64,000 bases of DNA from Paenibacillus sp. NEAU-GSW1 (GCF_009737085.1 NZ_WOVL01000006.1:62001-126000); one strand, 5' to 3'. Counted from the stretch's first letter, positions 52,682 to 61,130 are shown. Translations and numbers: made by a program. The notes: a model not told the origin generated them from the letters alone.

Positions 52682-53869
52682 TTAAAACGAAAACCGTTGC
52701 TCATTCAAATCGATTCCCGACATCACTGCTCTTCCTGCTATCGTCATTCGAATGACCGGGCCATGCGTTTCATGCTCGCCGAGACGAAGCAAGCCGAGAT
52801 GCACCATCATGCCGATTAACCGCTGTTCCAGCACGGTAATCGCATCATCATAATAGAAAGGCTTGATTAGAGGGAGCAGCACCTTACGGATTGAAGCAAC
52901 CGTAACCCATTGCTCGGCAAGGCTGTTGATCCACTGCGCCAATGCCATAATGTTCGGAATCGGGTTTTTGTATAGCTTCAGCCATAGCTTATACAATTGT
53001 TCCGTCTCGTCGATCAAAGCATTCTCAAGACGTTCTTTCCCTGCTGCTGTCACTGAGAGCGACAAATTGTTTTCTTCGATGTAACGCATAGAACAGCAAT
53101 AGTCAAACAAATGGGACATGCGATTCGGATATTGGTGAAAGTGCTTGCCGTAACCGAAACGCCATTCGCCCTTGCCGGGCAATTCCTCACGAACCGCCAA
53201 CCTCTCCAGCAGCTGCGCGCTGAATCGCTTATACATCGAGCCGTCCGCCGCAAGTTGCACTTCATTATGGTAAATATAATGAAGCACTTGACGGATATCG
53301 TCGGACATAAGCCTTTGTTCGTCGCGGTACATGGTCGGTTCATCCGTATACTCCAGTTCGGCGGCAAATTTGCGCTTTAACGTCTCGCGAAACCGGATTC
53401 GCAAATCTTGCGGCACTTGAAACAAATAGCGGTTCGTTCCGCTAAATCCATTGAACAGCCATCCTTGATGCTTAAAGCGAACGATCATGTCACGGGGAGC
53501 CATTTCCTTTTCTTGCGTTTGTTCCTCTTTTTTACGTGAACGTTTCGGCTTAGCAGCCTCAATTTTATTCGATTCCGGCACAGGTTCCGCTTTACCCGCC
53601 TCGACAAATTTGCCTTGCTGCACGCGCGCAATTAATTCTTCGAGGCTGAACGAATCGCGAGTCTCGAACAGCAGCGTATTTAGAAAGCGAAACTCTTCAA
53701 CCTTCATGCCGCTGATTTGCGCTTCAAAGACGTCGTTGCGGCTTACTGTCGACAAAATCGACTGGATCAATTCGTTTTTGGAGTGCCCGTTGCACTCAAT
53801 GCGATACACAGAAGCAATTCTGCTTAATTGCCCGATGTCTGCGAAGCCTAGCATATCCGAGAAATTCAT
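52682..53869 (-). CDS. conserved hypothetical protein, helical, possibly nucleic-acid binding
   Basis: I do not recognise this 395-residue soluble protein. The first ~90 residues (LGFADIGQLSRIASVYRIEC, then GHSKNELIQSIL) look like a small helix-extended-loop-helix or SAP-like module. A highly charged linker (~95-125, KPKRSRKKEEQTQEKE) leads into a mainly helical domain that could contain winged helices (~190-260 and ~330-390). A GGAGGGG ribosome site supports the start. No operon partner is obvious. Confidence 0.7.
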   Translation of the reverse strand: MNFSDMLGFADIGQLSRIASVYRIECNGHSKNELIQSILSTVSRNDVFEAQISGMKVEEFRFLNTLLFETRDSFSLEELIARVQQGKFVEAGKAEPVPESNKIEAAKPKRSRKKEEQTQEKEMAPRDMIVRFKHQGWLFNGFSGTNRYLFQVPQDLRIRFRETLKRKFAAELEYTDEPTMYRDEQRLMSDDIRQVLHYIYHNEVQLAADGSMYKRFSAQLLERLAVREELPGKGEWRFGYGKHFHQYPNRMSHLFDYCCSMRYIEENNLSLSVTAAGKERLENALIDETEQLYKLWLKLYKNPIPNIMALAQWINSLAEQWVTVASIRKVLLPLIKPFYYDDAITVLEQRLIGMMVHLGLLRLGEHETHGPVIRMTIAGRAVMSGIDLNEQRFSF

Positions 53870-53954
53870 CGCTGCCCCTCCCGTCCCCGCTGCCTATTCA
53901 CAGCTGAATTACTATCATTATGGGAAATTAAACCCTTTTTCAAACGGGAGGCTG

Positions 53955-54000
53955 AGAAAAAGAAAAAGCCGCGAATTCTATTCGATAGAATTCACGGCTT
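53955..54000 (-). terminator. Rho-independent terminator of the sigma/anti-sigma operon
   Basis: A 14-bp stem with one mismatch (53967-53980 / 53986-53999) is followed on the minus strand by a T-rich tract. It lies 44 bp past the anti-sigma stop. Confidence 0.85.
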
Positions 54001-54043
54001 TCATGGCTTGGCAATACGATATGCAAAGTGAAGCATCTTATTA

Positions 54044-54646
54044 TTAATTTCTAGTCCGAGAAAGCCAGTTCAGGATCAATAGTGTAATGATGATACCAAG
54101 GAGCGCGAAGGCCGCCCAATATTGCGGAAAAGCAGGTACGACCTTAAGTACGAAAGGATCGCTGACGCTCGCGACTGGCACCTCTAATTCTGCGCTGATG
54201 ACAAGCGCGCTGTCCGAAGCGTTGGCCGTATCCATCAATCCGGTCAATTGCGCGATTTCCTTCCCGGAAGGAGCAGTTTCATATCCGGTCACGAAATAAA
54301 TGAGCGCGCAAGCGAACATAGCCATGCAGGCTGCGATGACAATCGCTAAATTGCGGCGGAACGATTTCGAGAAATGATAGCTTTTCTGAGCAACAGGCAT
54401 GAGCCACGATTGCTCGGCATAAATCCGATCCATAACGTTTCGATTCACATGATCGATCGGGCCGAGCAGCGGTTCCTCCTCCTCGGACATGAAACGAATC
54501 ATCGATTCGCTCTCTTCCCACAGTCGGAATTGCTCTGTGCAATGTTCGCACTCCAGAAGGTGAGCCTCCATCTCCTCCCGGTCCGTATCCTCCTCGGACA
54601 GTTGCCAATAGGTGCCGAATTTGTGTTGAACGTCCTCGCAGTTCAT
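54044..54646 (-). CDS. zinc-finger anti-sigma factor
   Basis: The 200-residue protein has an N-terminal ZAS motif, H29-x3-C33-x2-C36 (HLLECEHC), that binds the sigma factor. Two hydrophobic helices (~88-110 and ~175-193) are present, so the region between them lies outside the membrane. Its ATG overlaps the sigma-gene stop by four bases. Release probably requires proteolysis as in RsiW; the signal is unknown. Confidence 0.87.
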   Translation of the reverse strand: MNCEDVQHKFGTYWQLSEEDTDREEMEAHLLECEHCTEQFRLWEESESMIRFMSEEEEPLLGPIDHVNRNVMDRIYAEQSWLMPVAQKSYHFSKSFRRNLAIVIAACMAMFACALIYFVTGYETAPSGKEIAQLTGLMDTANASDSALVISAELEVPVASVSDPFVLKVVPAFPQYWAAFALLGIIITLLILNWLSRTRN

Positions 54647-55239
54647 CGCGTTTTCATCCCCTCGAACTCCTCCATCATCTGTGCTTCACCGAAATAAGGC
54701 TCAAGCTGCGACTTGACGCTAGCCCTTGCCCGGAATAACAGCGATTTAACGGAACTGACCGTTTGCCCTAAAATATTGGCGATCTCTTGATAGTCCATTT
54801 GGTCATATTCGCGAAGAATGAGCGCAGATCGCTGCTTATCAGGCAAATTGTTAATCGCTTCACGAACCATAGCCATACGCTCGTTGCGCAGCACAAGCTG
54901 ATCCGGAGCGAGTTCGGGCGATGCGGGAGGGATATGTCCCGCTTCGTCGAGCGGCAAATTCGTCGTCTTTTGTTTTCTCAGCTCGCTTAGCACCGTATTT
55001 CGCGCGATCGTGTAGAGCCACGTTGAAAAAGAAGCATCGACCTCGCGAAAGGAATGCAAGCTGCGATAGGCTTTATAGAACGTCTCCGAGCACAAGTCTT
55101 CCGCTAACAGCTCTAACTTTGCGCTCTTTAGCATGTGATAAATAAAAGTTAATATTTTTCGTTGATAACGGCGCATAAGCTCGGAGTACAGCTCGATGTT
55201 GCCGTCCTTGATTTCTCGTATTAATTGGGAATCAGTCAT
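54643..55239 (-). CDS. ECF RNA polymerase sigma factor
   Basis: The 198-residue protein has sigma region 2 (AEDLCSETFYKAYRSLHSF, then FSTWLYTIARN) and region 4 (LPDKQRSALILREYDQMDYQ, then EIANILGQTVSSVKS). It is of SigW/SigM-like size and paired with a coupled anti-sigma factor. A candidate self-recognised promoter lies about 55 bp upstream. Orthology to a named Bacillus sigma cannot be settled by eye. Confidence 0.93.
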   Translation of the reverse strand: MTDSQLIREIKDGNIELYSELMRRYQRKILTFIYHMLKSAKLELLAEDLCSETFYKAYRSLHSFREVDASFSTWLYTIARNTVLSELRKQKTTNLPLDEAGHIPPASPELAPDQLVLRNERMAMVREAINNLPDKQRSALILREYDQMDYQEIANILGQTVSSVKSLLFRARASVKSQLEPYFGEAQMMEEFEGMKTR

Positions 55240-55295
55240 GACAGGCGAACCTCCTCACCTGCGAATTCTTCTTCCCAGTTCGATTATGAAACATT

Positions 55296-55321
55296 GTACC
55301 GAACCGGAAGCGAAAAGTTGC
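55296..55321 (-). promoter_or_regulatory. candidate autoregulatory ECF promoter of the sigma gene
   Basis: On the minus strand GCAACTTTT is followed, 15-16 bp after AAC, by CGGTACA. The -35 word is the same as that of the amidase gene (12197-12224). Confidence 0.35.
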
Positions 55322-55464
55322 GGTCATTAGAATAAAAATTAATATTCGAGTCATCCAATCAAAATCCTGCTAGCTTCGACAAATGGTGTTTAACCCATTA
55401 TTTTACAAACAAGACGTTCCTATGTATTGTATCATAGCTAGCTGAATCAGTCCTTAAATTAAGT

Positions 55465-55542
55465 AAAAAAAAAACCACCTATAAAAGGTGGTCCGCACAG
55501 AGTGCGAAGAATTTGGATAGGAGTGGAGAGAAACCATACTGT
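55465..55542 (-). ncRNA. novel small RNA (about 78 nt)
   Basis: A near-ideal transcription unit with no credible reading frame lies in the gap between tyrA and the sigma gene. A consensus promoter (55549-55577) would start it near 55542. The 5' part (complement of 55515-55535) is C- and U-rich and unpaired, with CUCUCC and CUCCUAUCC that can pair with ribosome binding sites. A small hairpin follows (55494-55498 / 55502-55506), then a 7-bp terminator stem (55474-55480 / 55486-55492) with a ten-base T-run. The design resembles Firmicutes regulatory RNAs such as FsrA, RoxS or SR1, but I do not recognise it as any of these. Confidence 0.7.
55466..55492 (-). terminator. terminator of the small RNA
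   Basis: A perfect 7-bp stem ACCACCT/AGGTGGT with a 5-nt loop is followed on the minus strand by ten T. Confidence 0.9.
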
Positions 55543-55548
55543 ACTTTT

Positions 55549-55577
55549 ATTATATGTATACGCTTCCAAATTGTCAA
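55549..55577 (-). promoter_or_regulatory. consensus sigma-A promoter of the small RNA
   Basis: On the minus strand TTGACA (55572-55577), a 17-bp spacer and TATAAT (55549-55554) match consensus at all twelve positions. It is the strongest promoter seen in the window. Confidence 0.88.
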
Positions 55578-55589
55578 TAAGCGTTTTCA
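55555..55589 (-). promoter_or_regulatory. two cre-like (CcpA) sites over the small-RNA promoter
   Basis: TGAAAACGCTTATT (minus strand, 55576-55589) and TGGAAGCGTATACA (55555-55568) each match the cre consensus TGWAANCGNTNWCA at 12 of 14 positions. One touches the -35 and one fills the spacer; their starts are 21 bp apart. Confidence 0.4.
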
Positions 55590-55615
55590 TTTTTGTATAA
55601 AGAAATTTGAAAGCG

Positions 55616-55651
55616 ATTACTCCGTTCATCTTTACAGATGGACGGAGTAAT
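55616..55651 (-). terminator. hairpin spanning the tyrA stop codon
   Basis: Arms 55616-55630 and 55637-55651 pair over 15 bp with one mismatch around the tyrA stop. The T-run is poor, so it may protect the 3' end or terminate only partly. Confidence 0.5.
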
Positions 55652-56723
55652 GTTTGCCTAACAATACGAGCGCTTGATCCAAGTCCTCTTGTGAGCGGAA
55701 CGATAGCCGCAAAACACCGGGAACATCTTCCCTGCTCTCGATTATAAGAATGTTGCTAAGATTAATCCGGGCGTTTCCTAGTTCTGTCGCGATGGAGCCG
55801 ATGATACCGGGATGATCGGGAACATCGACATAACATTCGAACGTGGAAAGAATCATCCCTTTGCGCCGCTCCGGCATCCGGCTGCGGAATTCTCCCGCTG
55901 TCTGAAAAGCTTCTTCAATCGCCTGGCCGTCTTCAGATTCCAGAATGCGCACGAACTTCTCCGTTTCGACATTCCAGTCCTTCAACAGCTTCAGCAGGAC
56001 GCTGCGATTGTTTATGAGAATATCGCGCCAGACGACCGGATCGCTGGACGCGATGCGCGTAATATCCCGAAATCCTCCGGCAGCGAGCGATTCATATAAA
56101 CCGTTGCCTTCATTGTAGCCGCGAACTTGATTGACGAGAGCAACCGCAATAATGTGCGGCAAATGACTGATCGCGCCAACAATATCGTCGTGCGCACGCG
56201 CGTCAACCTTGACGATATGCGCCTTCGTATGCGCCAGCAGCTCTGTCAGCTTGTCCACTGCCTCAGCAGGCGTTGTATCATCCGGCGTAAGTACATAATA
56301 AGCGTTCTCGAACAACGTCGTCGCAGCTGCTTCGACGCCGGATTTCTCTGACCCTGCCATTGGATGGCCGCCAATAAACGATACGTTCCGTTTGTTGAAA
56401 ATTCGGCCGCATTCCACAACAGAAGCTTTCGTGCTGCCAACATCGGTAATGATGCAGCCCGGTTTTAAATCAAGAGCATTCAATTCATTCACATACTCGT
56501 CCAGCATGCCGACCGGAACGCACAGAAAAATAAAATCTGCGTCTTCGGCTGCTTCCGACAGCGAAGTGGTTGCGTAGTCGACCACGCCTCGCTGCATATA
56601 TTTTTGTACCGATGACTCGCGGTTGGAATAACCGACGACTGTAAGCCCCGGCTTGCCTTTAAAACATAAGGCCAGCGAGCCGCCGATTAGTCCTACGCCA
56701 AAAATCGCTATTTTCGTTGTCAC
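55632..56723 (-). CDS. tyrA: prephenate dehydrogenase
   Basis: TyrA oxidises prephenate to 4-hydroxyphenylpyruvate for tyrosine synthesis. The 363-residue protein has the NAD motif IFGVGLIGGSLA at the N-terminus, FIGGHPMAGSEKSG in the active site, HLPHIIAVAL, and a C-terminal ACT domain (YVDVPDHPGIIGSIATEL) for feedback regulation. It starts with GTG at 56723, one base after the hisC stop. Confidence 0.96.
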   Translation of the reverse strand: MTTKIAIFGVGLIGGSLALCFKGKPGLTVVGYSNRESSVQKYMQRGVVDYATTSLSEAAEDADFIFLCVPVGMLDEYVNELNALDLKPGCIITDVGSTKASVVECGRIFNKRNVSFIGGHPMAGSEKSGVEAAATTLFENAYYVLTPDDTTPAEAVDKLTELLAHTKAHIVKVDARAHDDIVGAISHLPHIIAVALVNQVRGYNEGNGLYESLAAGGFRDITRIASSDPVVWRDILINNRSVLLKLLKDWNVETEKFVRILESEDGQAIEEAFQTAGEFRSRMPERRKGMILSTFECYVDVPDHPGIIGSIATELGNARINLSNILIIESREDVPGVLRLSFRSQEDLDQALVLLGKHYSVHL

Positions 56724-56724
56724 T

Positions 56725-57822
56725 TTACCCGTGCACCGCCGATTCCTGCAATACTTGCTCTAAAGCTGCGATAAATTTCTCGTTCTGTTCCTGCGTGCCG
56801 ATCGAAACGCGGATATAAGTCGGATAATAGGTCCAACGCGGACGCGTTATAATTCCTTTGCGAAGCAAGGCATCAAATACTTCTGTCGACGGACGTTTCA
56901 CATCAACCAGGATGAAGTTTCCGTGTGCAGGGAAGTAGGGCAGTCCGAGCTTTTCGAAGCGATCGCTTAAATAAGCGATGCCCGCTGCATTCTCTTGGCG
57001 GCACCGTTCGACGAACGCTTTATCTCCGATCGCCGCTTTCGCAGCGGCTTGCGCCATGCGGGATGTATTAAACGGTTCTCGAACCTGATTGATAAAACGG
57101 ATAACATCCGGATGGCCGACTCCATAACCGATACGCATCGAAGAAAGGCCGTAAATTTTCGAGAATGTGCGCAGCAGAACGAGATTGCGGTGCTCGCTAA
57201 GCAGCTCTAAACCGTCCGGGTATTCCGGATCTACAACAAACTCGCAATATGCCTCATCCAGCACCACAAGAACATGTTTTGGAACTTGCGATAAGAAAGC
57301 CGACAACTCCGGCTTTGTTACAATTGTGCCCGTTGGGTTGTTCGGATTGCATACCCAAACGATTTTCGTGCGTTCGGTAATTTTGGCGAGCATTGCCGGA
57401 AGATCATGCTTCCCTTCCTTCAATGGCACTTCAATAATGCGGGCATTCTCGACTTCCGCATTATGTTTATATTGAGAGAAGGTTTCATCCGCCATAATCG
57501 TTTCGTCGCCAGGCGCCAGAAACGCGCGCGCAAGCATCAGGATAATATCGCTTGATCCTGTGCCGAAAATAAGCTGATCCGTATTGACGCCCAGCGCTCT
57601 TGCCAGCTCGGCTCCAAGCTCTACGCTGCCGCCGTCCGGATATAAATGAACCTGATCCAGCTCTTTAATCGCAGCTGCTTTAGCCAGCTCGGAGCAGCCG
57701 AATGGATTTTCATTGGATGCCAGCTTGATGACCTCTGTAAGTCCAAGCTCTCTTTTTACATCTTCAATCGGCTTTCCCGGTTGATAAACCGGAAGATGCA
57801 CGATATTGCTTTTTGGCTGCAT
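56725..57822 (-). CDS. hisC: histidinol-phosphate aminotransferase
   Basis: This 365-residue PLP enzyme of the HisC family probably also acts on aromatic keto acids, as B. subtilis HisC does within the trp-tyr cluster. Motifs are KLASNENPFG, WVCNPNNPTGT, VLDEAYCEFV and FSKIYGLSSMRIGYG with the PLP lysine. AAAGAGGTG precedes the ATG. In B. subtilis it follows trpA directly; here an insertion-sequence remnant separates them. Confidence 0.93.
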   Translation of the reverse strand: MQPKSNIVHLPVYQPGKPIEDVKRELGLTEVIKLASNENPFGCSELAKAAAIKELDQVHLYPDGGSVELGAELARALGVNTDQLIFGTGSSDIILMLARAFLAPGDETIMADETFSQYKHNAEVENARIIEVPLKEGKHDLPAMLAKITERTKIVWVCNPNNPTGTIVTKPELSAFLSQVPKHVLVVLDEAYCEFVVDPEYPDGLELLSEHRNLVLLRTFSKIYGLSSMRIGYGVGHPDVIRFINQVREPFNTSRMAQAAAKAAIGDKAFVERCRQENAAGIAYLSDRFEKLGLPYFPAHGNFILVDVKRPSTEVFDALLRKGIITRPRWTYYPTYIRVSIGTQEQNEKFIAALEQVLQESAVHG

Positions 57823-57961
57823 GCGCCGTTCACCTCTTTAATAGAATGGCTGTCACATCTTGCATGTCCTCTATTGTCTCACATCTTTACTTCCTTTTAA
57901 AGACATTGGCGCGAAAAGCAGGGGCAAACAGCAGCCTCCGCGCTTCGAATGTTTTTCCGAT

Positions 57962-57987
57962 CGCTATCGCTTCTCCAGAATCATTCG
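57962..57987 (+). repeat. 26-bp direct repeat, copy 1
   Basis: This copy matches 58380-58405 at 24 of 26 positions. Copy 1 is outside and copy 2 inside the apparent left boundary of the IS remnant. Confidence 0.75.
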
Positions 57988-58020
57988 AAATGCTCTATTT
58001 GCTATGACCCTGTTTCTTAA

Positions 58021-58156
58021 ACGGACATGAGAGACCTTATTCTGCCTTATCGAGACGACTCCGCATTCTAGCAACGGACACCAGAGCCCTTATTAGACGC
58101 AGAACGGCTCTTTGCGAAGCATTTTCACACAAATAGAGGCTTCTATGTCCGTTGCT
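58021..58156 (+). repeat. cluster of direct and inverted repeats
   Basis: The word ACGGACA-x2-AGAG-x-CCTTATT occurs at 58021 and 58074. The second copy starts one arm of an 11-bp perfect inverted repeat (58070-58080 / 58146-58156) that encloses a smaller AGAGCC/GGCTCT hairpin. It looks like a dispersed intergenic repeat family. Confidence 0.55.
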
Positions 58157-58379
58157 TTTTCAATAACAGCGACACTACTTATTCACAAATGTTCAAATTA
58201 AACTTTCCCAAACAAAATAAAGGGGCTGACCCAAAAGTCTTTAGACTTTGGGGCAGCTCTTTTCGCTACACAGTCACTGCTGAAAGGCAACTGCGCAGGC
58301 GAATGTTCTTACGATCGCTGTGCTCTTACGGATTCCTTGAACAAATGGGTTAAGGTTGGAATCCGAAGAGCAAGGCGAA

Positions 58380-58405
58380 CGCTAACGCTTCTTCAGAATC
58401 ATTCG
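58380..58405 (+). repeat. 26-bp direct repeat, copy 2
   Basis: Partner of the copy at 57962-57987, with two mismatches. Confidence 0.75.
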
Positions 58406-58510
58406 TCTGCTCCGTTGCTGGACAGTTATTTTTCAAAATGAACAAAAAAAAGAAACAGCTTTTTGGTAAAATGGAGGTACCACCCAACCATTCCAAAGGA
58501 GCTGTTTCTT

Positions 58511-59038
58511 TTGTACATCCAATATACCTTGGATCAACTTTGCCTGCCAATGGACCTCGAAGAGGATATTCCTCCGAATCATCTCGTTCGCGTCGTCAAC
58601 GCTGCTGTAAACCGTCTCGACGACAAGATCTTTGCCGATGCTTATCCGGGCGGTGGTCGAGATAGTTATCACCCCAAAATGCTAACCAAAGTGATCGTAC
58701 AGATCGGAACAGAAAACCAGTTCATCATCGGCTACAGCTTGCATCAACGCCCAACAGACACACGCTGCCTCAAGCCCCATCTAGAGAAAAGTAAAAACAA
58801 CGATAGGATCGATGCCACGAAACGTCATTGCCGACGCAGGATATGGCGGCGAAGAAAACTACGCGTACTTGGAGAGCGAAGGGGATTCCGACGTTTTCTG
58901 CTTCTAGGCTTATCGAAAGTAAGCCTAGAGGTCGGTTGGCTTTCGCTTGCCCATAATCTGCTCAAAAAAGCGGCAATAGACGAAAAAGACAGAAATCGCG
59001 GTGCAGGGATAACCATCCTGACACCGCCATTTTGCTAA
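58511..59038 (+). pseudogene. IS1182-family transposase remnant
   Basis: From the TTG at 58511, after AAAGGAG, the frame reads as an IS1182 transposase start (LYIQYTLDQLCLPMDLEEDI, then YPGGGRDSYHPKMLTKVI). It then jumps, through an internal deletion near 58700, to sequence from the middle of the protein (FIIGYSLHQRPTDTRCL). After 58812 the homology moves to another frame (NVIADAGYGGEENYAYLESE), meets a stop codon at about 58905, and returns near 58920 (LEVGWLSLAHNLLKKAA). At least one deletion, two frameshifts and one stop codon make it non-functional. Confidence 0.88.
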
Positions 59039-59107
59039 AAATATGATATTTTGTTAAGCAAGCTGTCACATCAAGCCAGCGGGATCTACTTATGGGTCAG
59101 CCTTTTG

Positions 59108-59914
59108 TCACCCTTTTAAACTCGCTACATACTCGCCAATTTGCCGCAAGCCCTCTTCACGCTGCTGCTCGTCGGCAAGCAGCGGAAGCGTCTCTTCGAT
59201 TTTACGAACGATCGCGCTGCCGACAACGACGCCGTCGCACTGCGCTTCGAATCTTTTCACCTGTTCGCGGTTTGAAATGCCGAAGCCGACTGCAATCGGC
59301 AAATCGGTTGCTTGGCGGACTGTCGCCAGGAAATCATTAATGCCGCTGTGGAATTCCGAGCGAACGCCCGTAACGCCCAGCGAGGATACGCAATAAACAA
59401 AGCCGCGCGCTTTCCGGGAGATGCGGACGATACGATCCTTGGAAGTCGGAGCGACGAGCGGAATAAGATGGATACCGTGAGCTTCTGCCAGCGTACGAAC
59501 CTCTTCATCTTCCTCGATCGGCAAATCCGGGATGATCAGACCGCTGATATCTTTTGCCTTCACAAGCTCCATAAAAGCTTCGAGTCCGAATTGCAATACC
59601 GGATTAAAGTAAGTAAACAAAATAAATGGCAGCTTCACGCCGCTTTGGCGAGCTTTCTGTGCCGTATCGATACAATCCCGGATTGAGATACGGTTTACAA
59701 GCGCCCGCTCCGAAGCCCGTTGAATGACCGGACCGTCAGCAAGCGGATCGGAATAAGGTACGCCAAGCTCCAGCAGATCGGCGCCCGCCTTCTCCAATTG
59801 CTGAATGATCGCAATTGTCGTTTCTACATCGGGATCACCGGTCGTCAGAAACGGAATGAGCGCTGTTTTGCCCTCTTCTTTCAATCGAGCAAAAGTTTGA
59901 TCAATGAGATTCAT
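59108..59914 (-). CDS. trpA: tryptophan synthase alpha subunit
   Basis: TrpA cleaves indole-3-glycerol phosphate to indole. The 268-residue TIM barrel has [30 protein letters not shown] with the catalytic Glu and Asp, and [16 protein letters not shown] 59914 follows GGAGGTG and overlaps trpB by 14 nt. No terminator follows; the IS remnant begins at once. Confidence 0.97.
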   Translation of the reverse strand: MNLIDQTFARLKEEGKTALIPFLTTGDPDVETTIAIIQQLEKAGADLLELGVPYSDPLADGPVIQRASERALVNRISIRDCIDTAQKARQSGVKLPFILFTYFNPVLQFGLEAFMELVKAKDISGLIIPDLPIEEDEEVRTLAEAHGIHLIPLVAPTSKDRIVRISRKARGFVYCVSSLGVTGVRSEFHSGINDFLATVRQATDLPIAVGFGISNREQVKRFEAQCDGVVVGSAIVRKIEETLPLLADEQQREEGLRQIGEYVASLKG

Positions 59915-61130
59915 GCTGCTCACCTCCAAGATAACCCATAATCGCTTCCACGTCTTTGTCTCCGCGGCCAGACAGGCTTACTACGACGATTTCATCTTTA
60001 TCCAGCGTCGGCGCAAGCTTAATCGTCTGTGCAATCGCGTGAGCCGATTCAAGCGCCGGAATAATGCCTTCCGTACGGGAGAGCAGTTGCAGCGCTTCTA
60101 ACGCCTCCGCATCGGTAATCGGGAAGTATTCCGCGCGTCCCGAATCTTTCAAATACGCATGCTCCGGACCGATGCCCGGGTAGTCAAGCCCTGCAGAGAT
60201 GGAATGAGCAGGCTGCACTTGCCCGTATTCGTCTTGAAGCAAGTAGCTGAGCGAGCCTTGGAAAACGCCGTGGCTTCCTTTTGTCATCGTCGCCGCATGC
60301 TCGTTCGTGTCTACGCCGCGACCCGCCGCTTCGACGCCGACGAGTTTAACGGAGCCGTCGCCGACGAGTTTAACGGAGCCGTCGCCGACGAACGGATAGA
60401 AAATGCCGATGGCATTGCTGCCGCCGCCAACCGCTGCTACCACGTAATCAGGCAAACGTCCTTCAACTTCAACAATTTGCTCGCGGGACTCGTCGCCGAT
60501 AATGCGCTGGAAGTCGCGAACCATCATTGGATAGGGATGCGGTCCGGTTGCGGAACCGAGAATATAGTAAGTGTCGTCTACATTGCTGACCCAATAGCGA
60601 AGCGTTTCGTTGCACGCATCCTTCAACGTTTTCGTTCCGGAAGTGACCGGAACGACTTCAGCGCCAAGCAGCTGCATGCGGAATACGTTCAGCTGCTGCC
60701 GTTTCATATCTTCTTCGCCCATGAACACTTTGCACTCTAGCCCAAGCAGCGCAGCTACGGTAGCGGATGCTACGCCATGCTGGCCAGCGCCTGTCTCGGC
60801 GATTACTTTTGTTTTGCCCATACGCTTTGCCAATACGGCTTGGCCAATCGTGTTGTTGATTTTATGAGCGCCCGTATGGTTCAAGTCCTCGCGCTTCAAA
60901 TACACTTTAGCGCCGCCCAAATGATTGCTTAAGCGCTCCGCATAATAAAGCGGAGTCGGACGGCCGGAATATTTATGAAGAAGATCATGCACTTCCTGCT
61001 GAAACTCAGCGTCCTGGGAATAGCGGTTGTACGCTTCTTCCAATTCATGCAGCGCGTTCATCAGCGTCTCGGGAACATAACGTCCGCCGAATTTGCCGAA
61101 GCGCCCGTTCTCGTCAGGTACTCGGTTCAT
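59901..61130 (-). CDS. trpB: tryptophan synthase beta subunit, with internal 8-residue duplication
   Basis: TrpB joins indole and serine. The 409-residue protein has the PLP lysine in [24 protein letters not shown] and VGGGSNAIG, which binds the PLP phosphate. Just after that motif the segment GDGSVKLV occurs twice in tandem (residues ~250-265), from an exact 24-bp DNA duplication. The frame is kept. Its start overlaps the trpF stop by four bases. Confidence 0.96.
   Translation of the reverse strand: MNRVPDENGRFGKFGGRYVPETLMNALHELEEAYNRYSQDAEFQQEVHDLLHKYSGRPTPLYYAERLSNHLGGAKVYLKREDLNHTGAHKINNTIGQAVLAKRMGKTKVIAETGAGQHGVASATVAALLGLECKVFMGEEDMKRQQLNVFRMQLLGAEVVPVTSGTKTLKDACNETLRYWVSNVDDTYYILGSATGPHPYPMMVRDFQRIIGDESREQIVEVEGRLPDYVVAAVGGGSNAIGIFYPFVGDGSVKLVGDGSVKLVGVEAAGRGVDTNEHAATMTKGSHGVFQGSLSYLLQDEYGQVQPAHSISAGLDYPGIGPEHAYLKDSGRAEYFPITDAEALEALQLLSRTEGIIPALESAHAIAQTIKLAPTLDKDEIVVVSLSGRGDKDVEAIMGYLGGEQHESH
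60336..60391 (-). repeat. 24-bp tandem duplication inside trpB
   Basis: Units at 60336-60359 and 60360-60383 are identical, and the next 8 bp continue the unit. It adds eight residues to TrpB. Confidence 0.95.

Larger units (their letters stand above)
57823..58221. other. gene-free stretch with repeats between hisC and the IS remnant
   Basis: About 400 bp without a credible gene. It holds one copy of a 26-bp repeat (57962-57987), two imperfect 21-bp direct repeats (58021-58041 and 58074-58094), and an 11-bp inverted repeat that can form a large stem (58070-58080 / 58146-58156) followed by TTTTT on the plus strand. Confidence 0.6.
58222..59103 (+). mobile_element. decayed IS1182-type insertion sequence
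   Basis: The left end GGGGCTGACCCAAAAGT (58222-58238) and the right end ACTTATGGGTCAGCC (59088-59102) are imperfect terminal inverted repeats of each other. Between them is a broken DDE transposase, about 880 bp in all, whereas intact IS1182 elements exceed 1.5 kb. No clear target duplication is left. The right end lies about 5 bp from the trpA stop codon. Confidence 0.8.

Noticed and set aside
55448-55533. A 28-codon frame starting at ATG inside the small RNA
   Set aside because: No ribosome site precedes it and it runs through the terminator stem into poly-Phe.
57823-58221. CRISPR-like array suggested by repeats near hisC
   Set aside because: Repeats are few, imperfect and irregularly spaced; no cas genes in the window.
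58463-59038. Intact 191-residue protein in the IS region
   Set aside because: Only its first third reads as a transposase in frame; the rest is frame-shifted remnant, so it is called a pseudogene.
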